NCBI GenBank assembly: GCA_016707075.1
Contig: JADJII010000001.1
Coordinates: 496,001 to 560,000, forward strand
Source: Egaibacter danicus
GTDB lineage: Bacteria > Pseudomonadota > Gammaproteobacteria > Burkholderiales > Burkholderiaceae_C
Length of the DNA stretch: 64,000 nt
Direction of reading: 5' to 3'
Shown here: one piece after another, positions 26,372-33,430 of the stretch
Position numbering within the stretch: position 1 is the first letter of the stretch
Layout of the letters: each line of letters starts with the position of its first letter
Made by a program: the position numbers and the translations under genes
The notes under the pieces: model-generated
Database searches by the model: none
The model's input: only the letters and a program-made list of their open reading frames with translations
What the model was told of the DNA's origin: nothing

Positions 26372-27385
26372 TCAGGAGGCTGCGAGGACGTCCAGCTGCG
26401 CTTGCAATGCGTCGGGGATCACAATGCCATCGTGAGTAGCCTTGCGCTCCAGTTCAAGGCGGCGGGCTCCGGCAAGGCGAACACCGTCGTCCATCAACAT
26501 CTCGGTGATCAGGCACTCCATGCGCTCATAGTAGACGTCGATACCAGCGAGCGCGCCCGGATCAATGACGATGAACGCCTGACCGAGTCGTGGTTGGTTG
26601 CCTTCGTCAACAAGTAGAGACGAGGCCTCGAATCCGAATTGCGCGCCGATGACGGCCGTGACCAGCAATTCCACAATCAGCGCCAGCATGGATCCCTTGG
26701 GGCTGCTCACGGCACCCACTGGCAGCATGGAGCCCGCCATGCCTGCTTTTGGATCTGTCGTGGGGTTCCCATCGATATCCAAAGCCCAACCCAGCGGGAT
26801 GGGCTTGCCTTCCTTGGCGGCTACCATCAGTTTGCCACGGGCAACCTCACTGAGAGACAGGTCAATCATGAGCGGGTCGGTATCTTTCCGTGGAAAAACT
26901 GCCGCAATCGGGTTGGTTCCGAAGATGGGATGTTTCCCGCCGGCCGCAGGCATTGCCGCTGGTGAATTGGCAAATCCCAATCCAACCATCCCCCCGGCAG
27001 CAACGGCCCTGAGGTGATCAACGACGACGCCGCAATGGTGGCTATTGGTCACGCCGACAAAACACACGCCAAATTGCCTTGCAGTTTGAATGGCTTCCTG
27101 AATGGCCAAGTCGCATGCTGGAAAAGCCAGGCCCTGTTGGGCGTCTACCAGTATGGCAGCACCCTTGTGTCGGGTCACCGTGGCAACGGCTTGGCCATTC
27201 GCGCGGCCGTTGCGCAAATGGGTAGCGTATTGAGGCACCCGACTCAGCCCATGAGAGGCAAGGCCCTGGGATTCGGCAAGAACAAGTGCCTTGGCAGTGC
27301 TGTTGGCCATCGCTTCGCTGGCACCCGCTTTTCTCAAGGCAGTAGAAACCAATTCAGTTGCTGCGTGAATCGATAGATGTGCCAT
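26372..27385 (-). CDS. comC: Ldh/malate-lactate dehydrogenase family enzyme, likely (R)-sulfolactate dehydrogenase
   Basis: A 337-residue enzyme of the Ldh2/MDH family (NAD(P)-dependent, not Rossmann type). Motifs GLASHGLSRVPQYATHLRNG, TNSHHCGVVVDHLR (catalytic His) and GTNPIAAVFPRKDTDPLMID are visible. It is last in the suyA-suyB-slcC-comC operon. ComC oxidises (R)-sulfolactate to 3-sulfopyruvate or runs in reverse, and with SlcC interconverts sulfolactate enantiomers. Family is clear; the substrate is inferred from gene order. It overlaps the upstream stop by 1 bp. Confidence 0.8.
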   Translation of the reverse strand: MAHLSIHAATELVSTALRKAGASEAMANSTAKALVLAESQGLASHGLSRVPQYATHLRNGRANGQAVATVTRHKGAAILVDAQQGLAFPACDLAIQEAIQTARQFGVCFVGVTNSHHCGVVVDHLRAVAAGGMVGLGFANSPAAMPAAGGKHPIFGTNPIAAVFPRKDTDPLMIDLSLSEVARGKLMVAAKEGKPIPLGWALDIDGNPTTDPKAGMAGSMLPVGAVSSPKGSMLALIVELLVTAVIGAQFGFEASSLLVDEGNQPRLGQAFIVIDPGALAGIDVYYERMECLITEMLMDDGVRLAGARRLELERKATHDGIVIPDALQAQLDVLAAS

Positions 27386-28311
27386 CAGCCCAGACTTTCC
27401 AGTACTTTTTGAGCAATCATGAACGATACCCGTTCGTTGGATTCTGCACTGACGCCAGATATATGAGGTGTGAGCAGCAGATTGGGGCAGTCCTCAAAAC
27501 AGGCACTTGCAGGCATCGGCTCTGCATCAAATACGTCCAGTGCCGCGCCACCCAGATGCCCCGATTTGAGCGCACTGGCCAATGCCACGACGTCAACAAT
27601 ATGGCCGCGTGACGTGTTGATCAACACCGCTCCAGGCTTCATGGAAGCGATACGATCAGCATTGAATAGTCCACGTGTTCCGTCTACCAGCGGCACATGC
27701 AAAGTCACCACATCCGATTGGGTGATGACTTGCTGAAGGTTCGCACAGGTGGAGCCGTTCTGCCCGAAAACGGGATTGCTCGCGTCAAGCAGCGCATCAA
27801 ACGCAATCACTTTCATGCCCAGCCCGTTCGCCATTCGTGCCACAAGCTGGCCAATGGAGCCGAAACCGATGATGCCGAGCGTTTTGCCTGATGTTTCGCG
27901 GCCATTGCTGAGAGCCGCTCGCGGCCACTTGCCGGCAATGACGGCTGAAGTAGACGTATAGGCACCACGCAACAGCATCATCGCGCTGGCAATTACATAC
28001 TCGGCGACACTCAGGGCGTTGGCGCCTGTGGCAGGAATGACCTTGATGGATTTGGCCTCGCAGCCAGACACGTCGATATTGTCAAGTCCGACTCCCAGTC
28101 GCCCGACGACTTTGCAGCGCGCCATTCCGGACAGAAGTTCCCCGCGCACCTGCGTGAGGTTGCGGACAATCAATACATCACACGTCGATGCCTCCTCTAG
28201 CAGGCGAAATGGCTCCTTCTGCAATTGAGGATCGTAGAGCACGTCATGCCGGGCGCTGAGTTGCGCCACCGCACGCTCGTCCATGAATTCGCAGATGACG
28301 ATTCGGGCCAT
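27385..28311 (-). CDS. slcC: D-isomer 2-hydroxyacid dehydrogenase, likely (S)-sulfolactate dehydrogenase
   Basis: A 308-residue NAD-dependent enzyme. The Rossmann motif GIIGFGSIGQLVARMANGLG is at about residue 150, a catalytic Arg lies in NTSRGHIVDV (about residue 233), and a late His in LTPHISGVSAES. Size fits SlcC of the Chromohalobacter salexigens type, which oxidises (S)-sulfolactate to sulfopyruvate. Placement between suyB and comC is the main evidence for this substrate; phosphoglycerate-type or other hydroxyacid activity is the alternative. Confidence 0.78.
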   Translation of the reverse strand: MARIVICEFMDERAVAQLSARHDVLYDPQLQKEPFRLLEEASTCDVLIVRNLTQVRGELLSGMARCKVVGRLGVGLDNIDVSGCEAKSIKVIPATGANALSVAEYVIASAMMLLRGAYTSTSAVIAGKWPRAALSNGRETSGKTLGIIGFGSIGQLVARMANGLGMKVIAFDALLDASNPVFGQNGSTCANLQQVITQSDVVTLHVPLVDGTRGLFNADRIASMKPGAVLINTSRGHIVDVVALASALKSGHLGGAALDVFDAEPMPASACFEDCPNLLLTPHISGVSAESNERVSFMIAQKVLESLG

Positions 28312-28323
28312 GCGCGTGCGCTT

Positions 28324-29499
28324 TCAGGCTGACTCAAAAAGCCGTGTCAACACGAACTCGCGGTGGCCCAAAGCCTCGGCTGCTGTCAGGCGGCCGTTCG
28401 CCGTGCGCAACATGCACGCCAGGAGCTGGTCGCCTGCTTGATCCAGCGTGATCTCGCGTTGCAGCAAGCCTGACGTGTCCACGTCAACGTGCTCGCTCAT
28501 CAACCTAACCGTGCGGGGATTCGCACATATCTTGATCACCGGCACGATGGGGTTGCCAATCACATTGCCTTGCCCGGTAGGGAAGAAGTGGATGGCGTAG
28601 CCGGATGCTGCGCACAAAGTGACCATCTCCGCGGCAGCACTGGAGGAGTCCATGAACCACAAACCGGGGTGCGTAGGCATTTCAGCCTTGTCGATCACGC
28701 CGTCAACCGTGCACTTCTTGCCGATTTTCTGGATGTTGCCAAGAGCCTTTTCTTCGATGGTCGTCAAACCTCCTGCGATATTCCCTTTGGTGGGCTGGGA
28801 GTCGGACAAATCGCTCGTTTTGTGGCGGTTGATCACGTCCTGGTAACGGTTGAACATGAACATGAACTGTTCCCGCACCTTGTCGTTGACGCAGCGATCA
28901 GCGACGATGTGTTCACCACCTGTCAATTCAGTGGTTTCGCCGAAGCACAGATAGTTGCCCAGCGGATGCAACTTGTCAAAGGCGTTGCCTACCGTCGGGT
29001 TGGCCCCACAACCCGATGTGGTGTCAGACTCACCGCATTTCGTGGAAACCCACAGTTCCGAGATACCGCAGACTTCACGCTGCTTCTCACTGGCCCATTG
29101 CACATATTCGCGTGCAGCTTTGCTAGCCCGCAAAATGGTGTCATGGTCGCCATGGCCTTCAATGCCAAAGCCGCAGACGGGCTTGCCTGTGCTGGCGATG
29201 CCTTCCACAACCTTCTGGGTCCAGCCGTCTTCAATGCCGATCACCACCACTGCTGCCACGTTGGGGTTGCAGCCAGCGCCGATCAGGGTACGGAAGTGGA
29301 GTTCAAGGTCAGCACCAAACTGCAGGCGACCGTAAGGGTGCGGTATGGCCATGGCACCCTTGATATTGTGAGCCACGGCTTCAGCTGCCGAGTTGGACAG
29401 ATCGTCCAGCGGCAGGATGATGACGTGATTGCGAATGCCGACCCGACCGTTTTCACGCCGATAGCCGAGGAAAGTGGTGTTTTTGTCAATGACGGACAT
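28324..29499 (-). CDS. suyB: (R)-sulfolactate sulfo-lyase, large subunit (UxaA family)
   Basis: 391 residues from the ATG at 29499 (AAGGAG upstream). UxaA/altronate-dehydratase C-terminal fold: FLGYRRENGRVGIRNHVIIL, PHPYGRLQFGADLELHFRTL, STKCGESDTTSGCGANPTVG and HFFPTGQGNVIGNPIVPVIK. Its length and separate small partner match SuyB, which with SuyA splits (R)-sulfolactate into pyruvate and sulfite. Altronate dehydratase is normally one chain of about 490 residues, so the split form plus neighbouring sulfolactate-type dehydrogenases favours SuyB. Confidence 0.85.
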   Translation of the reverse strand: MSVIDKNTTFLGYRRENGRVGIRNHVIILPLDDLSNSAAEAVAHNIKGAMAIPHPYGRLQFGADLELHFRTLIGAGCNPNVAAVVVIGIEDGWTQKVVEGIASTGKPVCGFGIEGHGDHDTILRASKAAREYVQWASEKQREVCGISELWVSTKCGESDTTSGCGANPTVGNAFDKLHPLGNYLCFGETTELTGGEHIVADRCVNDKVREQFMFMFNRYQDVINRHKTSDLSDSQPTKGNIAGGLTTIEEKALGNIQKIGKKCTVDGVIDKAEMPTHPGLWFMDSSSAAAEMVTLCAASGYAIHFFPTGQGNVIGNPIVPVIKICANPRTVRLMSEHVDVDTSGLLQREITLDQAGDQLLACMLRTANGRLTAAEALGHREFVLTRLFESA

Positions 29500-29512
29500 G
29501 ATGGCTCCTTTT

Positions 29513-29794
29513 CTACCAGCGTTTTGTTTTGATGTTGTGGACGTGAGCATGCTGGCCTGTCTTGATGGGCGCCACGACCTTGCCCATATCGATGCCGTAT
29601 TTCCAGACGGTATCGCCGACGACCATGTCCTTTAATGCGACTTTGTGCCCGATCGGAATATCCTGTTGCGCCTGAACGTTGATCATGCGATCTTCATCCA
29701 TGATCCAGCCGGTCATTGCCGTGCCGGACTTCACACCTTCCACAACGACGACTGCCACGGTGTCTTTGGCGTCGTGCAAAACAAAGTGAATCAT
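29513..29794 (-). CDS. suyA: (R)-sulfolactate sulfo-lyase, small subunit (SAF domain)
   Basis: 93 residues from the ATG at 29794, which has AAAGGCGA in front; the frame is open further up, but that part looks non-coding. It is a single SAF domain with DIPIGHKVALKDMVVGDTVW and KYGIDMGKVVAPI, ending HVHNIKTKRW. This is the N-terminal module of UxaA enzymes as a free subunit, as in SuyA. It is the first gene of the operon, 13 bp before suyB. Confidence 0.85.
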   Translation of the reverse strand: MIHFVLHDAKDTVAVVVVEGVKSGTAMTGWIMDEDRMINVQAQQDIPIGHKVALKDMVVGDTVWKYGIDMGKVVAPIKTGQHAHVHNIKTKRW

Positions 29795-29862
29795 TGAATC
29801 GCCTTTCTCTCTGGTGCCTGTAAAGATTGAAAGTTTAGTGAGCGCGAAAACCCTGTCAATCA

Positions 29863-29878
29863 AGTCATATAAATGACT
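29863..29878. promoter_or_regulatory. candidate GntR/HutC operator
   Basis: Inverted repeat AGTCAT-ATAA-ATGACT in the gap between suyA and the divergent GntR-family gene. The half-site TGACTCA recurs at 29899-29905. The position suits shared control of both genes; there is no direct proof. Confidence 0.5.
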
Positions 29879-29917
29879 CAGATGTATAGTTGATGTTTTG
29901 ACTCACATTGATTCAGG

Positions 29918-30703
29918 ATGAATTCCAACCCGCTGGAGCTTGAGCCCCTTGCCAATACCGGAACTGGGCCACTGTATCGACAGGTGAAGCGGGAATTGCA
30001 GCGCCTGATCGAATCCGGTCGTTGCCGGCCCGGTCAGATGTTGCCCAACGAAACGACCATTGCCGAAGCGTTACAGGTCAGTATTGGTACCCTGCGGCGT
30101 GCTGTGGATGAGCTTGTCCACGAGCACGTGTTGGTGCGACGCCAGGGCAAAGGCACTTTTGTTGCACTGCATAACAACGACCGGTTCTTCTTTCATTTCT
30201 TTCACATTGAACCGCGTTCGGATCCGCAAGTCACAGACGGCTTGCAGTCACATCAGTATCCAGTAGTCGAGTGCATGGGATTTGAGAAGGATCGGGCTGG
30301 CGAGATTGAAGCTGCCGTATTGCGGATCAAGACGGGCGACCCGGTATTCCGGATTGACAACCGCCTGTCACTGGATGACAGGGCGGTGGTGCATGACCAC
30401 ATCACGATCTCTGCGCTGCTGTTCAGGGGTTTGACCGAAAAGCGTTTGCTGGACCGGCCCAGCACGATCTACAGCCTCTATCAGGCGGAATTTGGTATCA
30501 CGGTGCTCAGGGCGCAGGAGCGGGCCCGTGCGGCAGCAACTGACCGATCTACTGCACGCATTCTGGGCGTGAACGTCGGCTTGCCGGTTATCGAGGTCCA
30601 TCGGGTTGCGCTTACTTTTGGGGACAAACCTGTGGAATACCGTGTCTCAACAATCAATACGCAACATCACGACTATGTGAGTGTTTTGTCCAAAACACTT
30701 TAG
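29918..30703 (+). CDS. GntR-family (HutC/UTRA) transcriptional regulator
   Basis: 261 residues. Winged helix-turn-helix at about residues 17-85 (PGQMLPNETTIAEALQVSIG then TLRRAVDELVHEHVLVRRQG), followed by a UTRA effector domain from about residue 100 (ILGVNVGLPVIEVHRVALTF). It is divergent from the suyA operon and so is probably its repressor, with sulfolactate or a related acid as inducer (inference). It converges with the flavoprotein gene 12 bp away. Confidence 0.88.
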   Translation: MNSNPLELEPLANTGTGPLYRQVKRELQRLIESGRCRPGQMLPNETTIAEALQVSIGTLRRAVDELVHEHVLVRRQGKGTFVALHNNDRFFFHFFHIEPRSDPQVTDGLQSHQYPVVECMGFEKDRAGEIEAAVLRIKTGDPVFRIDNRLSLDDRAVVHDHITISALLFRGLTEKRLLDRPSTIYSLYQAEFGITVLRAQERARAAATDRSTARILGVNVGLPVIEVHRVALTFGDKPVEYRVSTINTQHHDYVSVLSKTL

Positions 30704-30715
30704 GCCGGCGCCTGA

Positions 30716-31825
30716 TCACCTGACAGGGTGTCGATACCGCTGAACAGACAGCCTGTCTGCCCGTTGCTTCCACCATCCCGGCAACCGGCCCTGCAAACAT
30801 AACCCGTGCCAGCATGCGATGGCGGAGCCATCTCCGCAGGAGACGGATTGCAGCGCTGCATGTTTTCCGGCGAGGGGTTGGGGCTGGAGGCCGGCTGTCG
30901 CTGCGGCGAGATTCCCATACAGGCCAGCCGAGCCGTCTTGCGTGCACACACCGCCGGCAGCGTACACATTGGCATGACTGGTTGAACGCTGACAGCCATC
31001 TACCAGAATCAGGCCTGTCTGGTCCAGCGCCAGGCCGCTGGGCACCAGCCACGATGGTGCTCCAGCGTCGCTGGCCACAACGGGTATGTCACAGGCCAGG
31101 CGGGCACCACAGCCCAGCAGGGCTTCGCCGCGCTGCAATCCGGTCACGGTGTCAATCAGTATGGTGATGCGCCGCTTTTTGAGCGCCCGTTCGATACAGG
31201 ATTGCATGGCAACGGGCAGGTTTGATGCCACTGCATTTCCATCCGTGATCAGTGCCACGGCTGCATGGGGCAGGCGATGGCGGATCGCCATGGCGAGTTC
31301 GATGGCGGTGATGTCGCCGCCGACAACCGCTACGCTGCGCGAGTCCTCTGCCGGCAATTCCGTCACACGGGGCCACAGCGCAGCAAAGGTCTCGGGCGGC
31401 CGGATAAACAGGCCGTGCTCCCGTGCGCCCGGCATCGACTGCTCCACACGACTGCGATCCTGGGTGAGGCCTGTGTTGATGGACAGCCAGTCGTAGGGCA
31501 GTTTGCTCCCGTCGTCCAGCAAAATGGTTTGGGCCTGTGCATCCAGTCCAGCGGCATGCCGCTGGACCCAGCGAATCCCGCTGTTGTGGATCAGGGGTTC
31601 CAGTGCAATCGTGCAATCTTCAAGCGGGTATTGCCCTGCAACCAGTCCGGGCAACAGGTACGCATTCAGGTGCCCGGGGTGCGGAGTGACCAGAGTGACC
31701 TGAACGCCAGCCACCGGGCGCATGGCCCATTGGGCCAGTACATTCAGGTGAGATTGGCCAGCACCCAGAAGAACCAGGTGCCTTTGGCCAGTGCCCGGTG
31801 GCACGGTCGTCGGGAAGGCGGTCAT
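30716..31825 (-). CDS. NDH-2-like FAD oxidoreductase, paralogue of the SelD-fused flavoprotein
   Basis: 369 residues with LVLLGAGQSHLNVLAQWAM, VVGGDITAIELAMAIRHRLP and the FAD motif NVYAAGGVC. It is clearly related to the N-terminal half of the SelD fusion at 14200 (QSHLNVL against HSHVGVL, then MRPVAGVQVTLV against MKPIAGVRLTLI). No SelD part is present. It is the last gene of a tight six-gene operon. The donor and acceptor are unknown. Confidence 0.8.
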   Translation of the reverse strand: MTAFPTTVPPGTGQRHLVLLGAGQSHLNVLAQWAMRPVAGVQVTLVTPHPGHLNAYLLPGLVAGQYPLEDCTIALEPLIHNSGIRWVQRHAAGLDAQAQTILLDDGSKLPYDWLSINTGLTQDRSRVEQSMPGAREHGLFIRPPETFAALWPRVTELPAEDSRSVAVVGGDITAIELAMAIRHRLPHAAVALITDGNAVASNLPVAMQSCIERALKKRRITILIDTVTGLQRGEALLGCGARLACDIPVVASDAGAPSWLVPSGLALDQTGLILVDGCQRSTSHANVYAAGGVCTQDGSAGLYGNLAAATAGLQPQPLAGKHAALQSVSCGDGSAIACWHGLCLQGRLPGWWKQRADRLSVQRYRHPVR

Positions 31826-31830
31826 GCCCG

Positions 31831-32646
31831 CTATTGTTTCACGGGAACTGGCGGCACACTGCTGGCCTGCGGAGGCGCAAATGTGAGGGTCAGGTCACCG
31901 AGGTAGGCCAGGCTTGCGCTGCGGGTGTTGTCAGAGTCGGCGCCTACTGCAATGCCAATGAGTGGCGGTGTGGTGTCGGTTTCGTGCCCAAAGGCACGCC
32001 TGAAATCGGCAACGATGTCCCGCTCGTGGGCAATCCACTGCCCCAGTTGTTTTTCACCGGAGTCGAGCACGATAAACCGCAACCGTGGGGAGAACGCATT
32101 GGGGAGTTCGGTATTGGCCGGATAGAGGTGGTCCCACACGTAGCACAACGTAGCCGCAGGCAGTTTTTCCGGGCTGGCGGCTCGGGCCAGCCGCAGGACA
32201 TTGCGTTCCAGGACCCCCAGTTTCTCCAGCGGCATGTCAAACAGCAGACATACCTTGAGGGCGGCGTCGTCACCGCCTTTTGTTCGCAGGTCTGCCGCCA
32301 TCAGGGGCTGGTCGAGCCGCCATTGCCAGCGTAGAAGGCTGCCTTGCCCAGGTACAACGGGCACCAATTCATGCAGTGCGTTGCCATACGATTTGTCACT
32401 GGTCAGCCGCAGGACGCGCATGCCGTCAATTGAAACGACATCGAGCCGGGTGAGTGGTGTCTTGGCGTTTGGCAATCCAACTGCCCGCCATGGCGGTGGA
32501 AGGCTTTCAAGGCCTGAGGTAGAAAAAGGCTGCAATTTCTGCGCCCGGGCCACGGACGGGCAGATGAAGATGAGACTGGTGAAGAGGAGGCTAGCGACCC
32601 AGATCGTTAAGCGACCAGTCGTAGTCAAGGTGCGTGATTGAAACAC
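31831..32646 (-). CDS. DUF3047 domain protein, exported
   Basis: 271 residues: a signal peptide (ending SVARAQ, about residue 36), then the DUF3047 fold with LLRWQWRLDQPL, GGDDAALKVCLLFD, CYVWDHLYPANTELPN, SGEKQLGQWIAHERDIVADF and GIAVGADSDNTRSASLAYLG. The function of DUF3047 is not known. The GTG start at 32646 lies 56 bp inside the end of the DUF547 gene; no later start keeps the signal peptide whole except a TTG at 32628, so a real overlap is likely. Confidence 0.82.
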   Translation of the reverse strand: MFQSRTLTTTGRLTIWVASLLFTSLIFICPSVARAQKLQPFSTSGLESLPPPWRAVGLPNAKTPLTRLDVVSIDGMRVLRLTSDKSYGNALHELVPVVPGQGSLLRWQWRLDQPLMAADLRTKGGDDAALKVCLLFDMPLEKLGVLERNVLRLARAASPEKLPAATLCYVWDHLYPANTELPNAFSPRLRFIVLDSGEKQLGQWIAHERDIVADFRRAFGHETDTTPPLIGIAVGADSDNTRSASLAYLGDLTLTFAPPQASSVPPVPVKQ

Positions 32647-33427
32647 TTTTAGCCTTTATTTTCTCGCGGTCCGCGCTCACATCGGCCAATTGTTCCGCGT
32701 ATTTGGCAAATACGTCTTCCAGCTTTGAAAAGCCCTTGTTGCCTTTTTCAAAATCTTCACGGAACCACTTGAAGATCTGGCTGACTTCCAGTTTGCCATC
32801 AGCCATGCGGTTACGGGTGCGGTCGCCCAGAAATCGCACCATACCTTCTTCGAGCTGCGTGTCAAATCTGGCGGGCGTGAAGGCCTCGGGTGGCAGGGCG
32901 GGGCAGCCGATGCTGGCACAGTTCACGGCCACGTGAATGCGCGGCTCGTTGTAGCGGGGGCGCAGTTGTTCGTGCTCAATCCAGTCCAGATGGCGCTCTT
33001 CCCCCAGCAGCGTGAAGAACTTCTTCTTCCAGGCGGACTGGATGAGGGAGCCCAGGTCCTTGATGGACTTGAGGTCCGGGTACTTCGACAAAATATGCTG
33101 GATGGTGAACGCGTTGTAGGCGTTGGTCAGAAACACCATTTGCTGTTCGCGGGTCCATTTGTCAAAGTCTGCCCTGGGCACAGCGCTGAAGGCATCCAGC
33201 ACTTTTTTGAACTCGGCCTTGTCTGCGGCAAAGGCTTTGTAGTTCACGCGGGACTGCTTGTTGTCGGACAGCCATCTCACATGTTTCTTGAGCAGAACAT
33301 CCCAAGCGGCATATTGGTGGTCAAATGTGCCAGAAATTTGGCCAAAAGTGCCTCCAACCCTTGTCAATATTGCGCAAGCAGCTATTGAAACCATAGCGTT
33401 TCGGCGATTGAAGAATGTGGATTGCAT
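32591..33427 (-). CDS. DUF547 domain protein with repeat-encoded signal region
   Basis: 278 residues. The DUF547 motifs FLTNAYNAFTIQHIL, EHEQLRPRYNEPRIHVAVNC and ASIGCPALPPEAF (conserved Cys pair) are clear; the domain's role is unknown. The N-terminus (NRRNAMVSIAACAILTRV, residues 8-25) looks like a signal peptide, but residues 11-29 are encoded by a copy of the dispersed 56-bp repeat. The rest of the protein is of normal length. It lies 3 bp after the fusion oxidoreductase and overlaps the DUF3047 gene. Confidence 0.82.
   Translation of the reverse strand: MQSTFFNRRNAMVSIAACAILTRVGGTFGQISGTFDHQYAAWDVLLKKHVRWLSDNKQSRVNYKAFAADKAEFKKVLDAFSAVPRADFDKWTREQQMVFLTNAYNAFTIQHILSKYPDLKSIKDLGSLIQSAWKKKFFTLLGEERHLDWIEHEQLRPRYNEPRIHVAVNCASIGCPALPPEAFTPARFDTQLEEGMVRFLGDRTRNRMADGKLEVSQIFKWFREDFEKGNKGFSKLEDVFAKYAEQLADVSADREKIKAKSVSITHLDYDWSLNDLGR
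33342..33397 (-). repeat. 56-bp hairpin repeat, copy C (inside DUF547 gene)
   Basis: GCTAT-GGTTTCA-ATAGC on the minus strand, then TGCTTGCGCAATATTGACAA and GGGTTGGAGGC. It is translated in the gene's frame as AMVSIAACAILTRVGGTFG, forming the hydrophobic core of the predicted signal peptide. Confidence 0.85.
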
Positions 33428-33430
33428 GGC

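Noticed and set aside
28324..29794. Calling the UxaA pair altronate dehydratase
   Set aside because: Altronate dehydratase is usually a single chain; the split subunits, their sizes and the neighbouring dehydrogenases fit sulfolactate sulfo-lyase better. Not excluded without a search.
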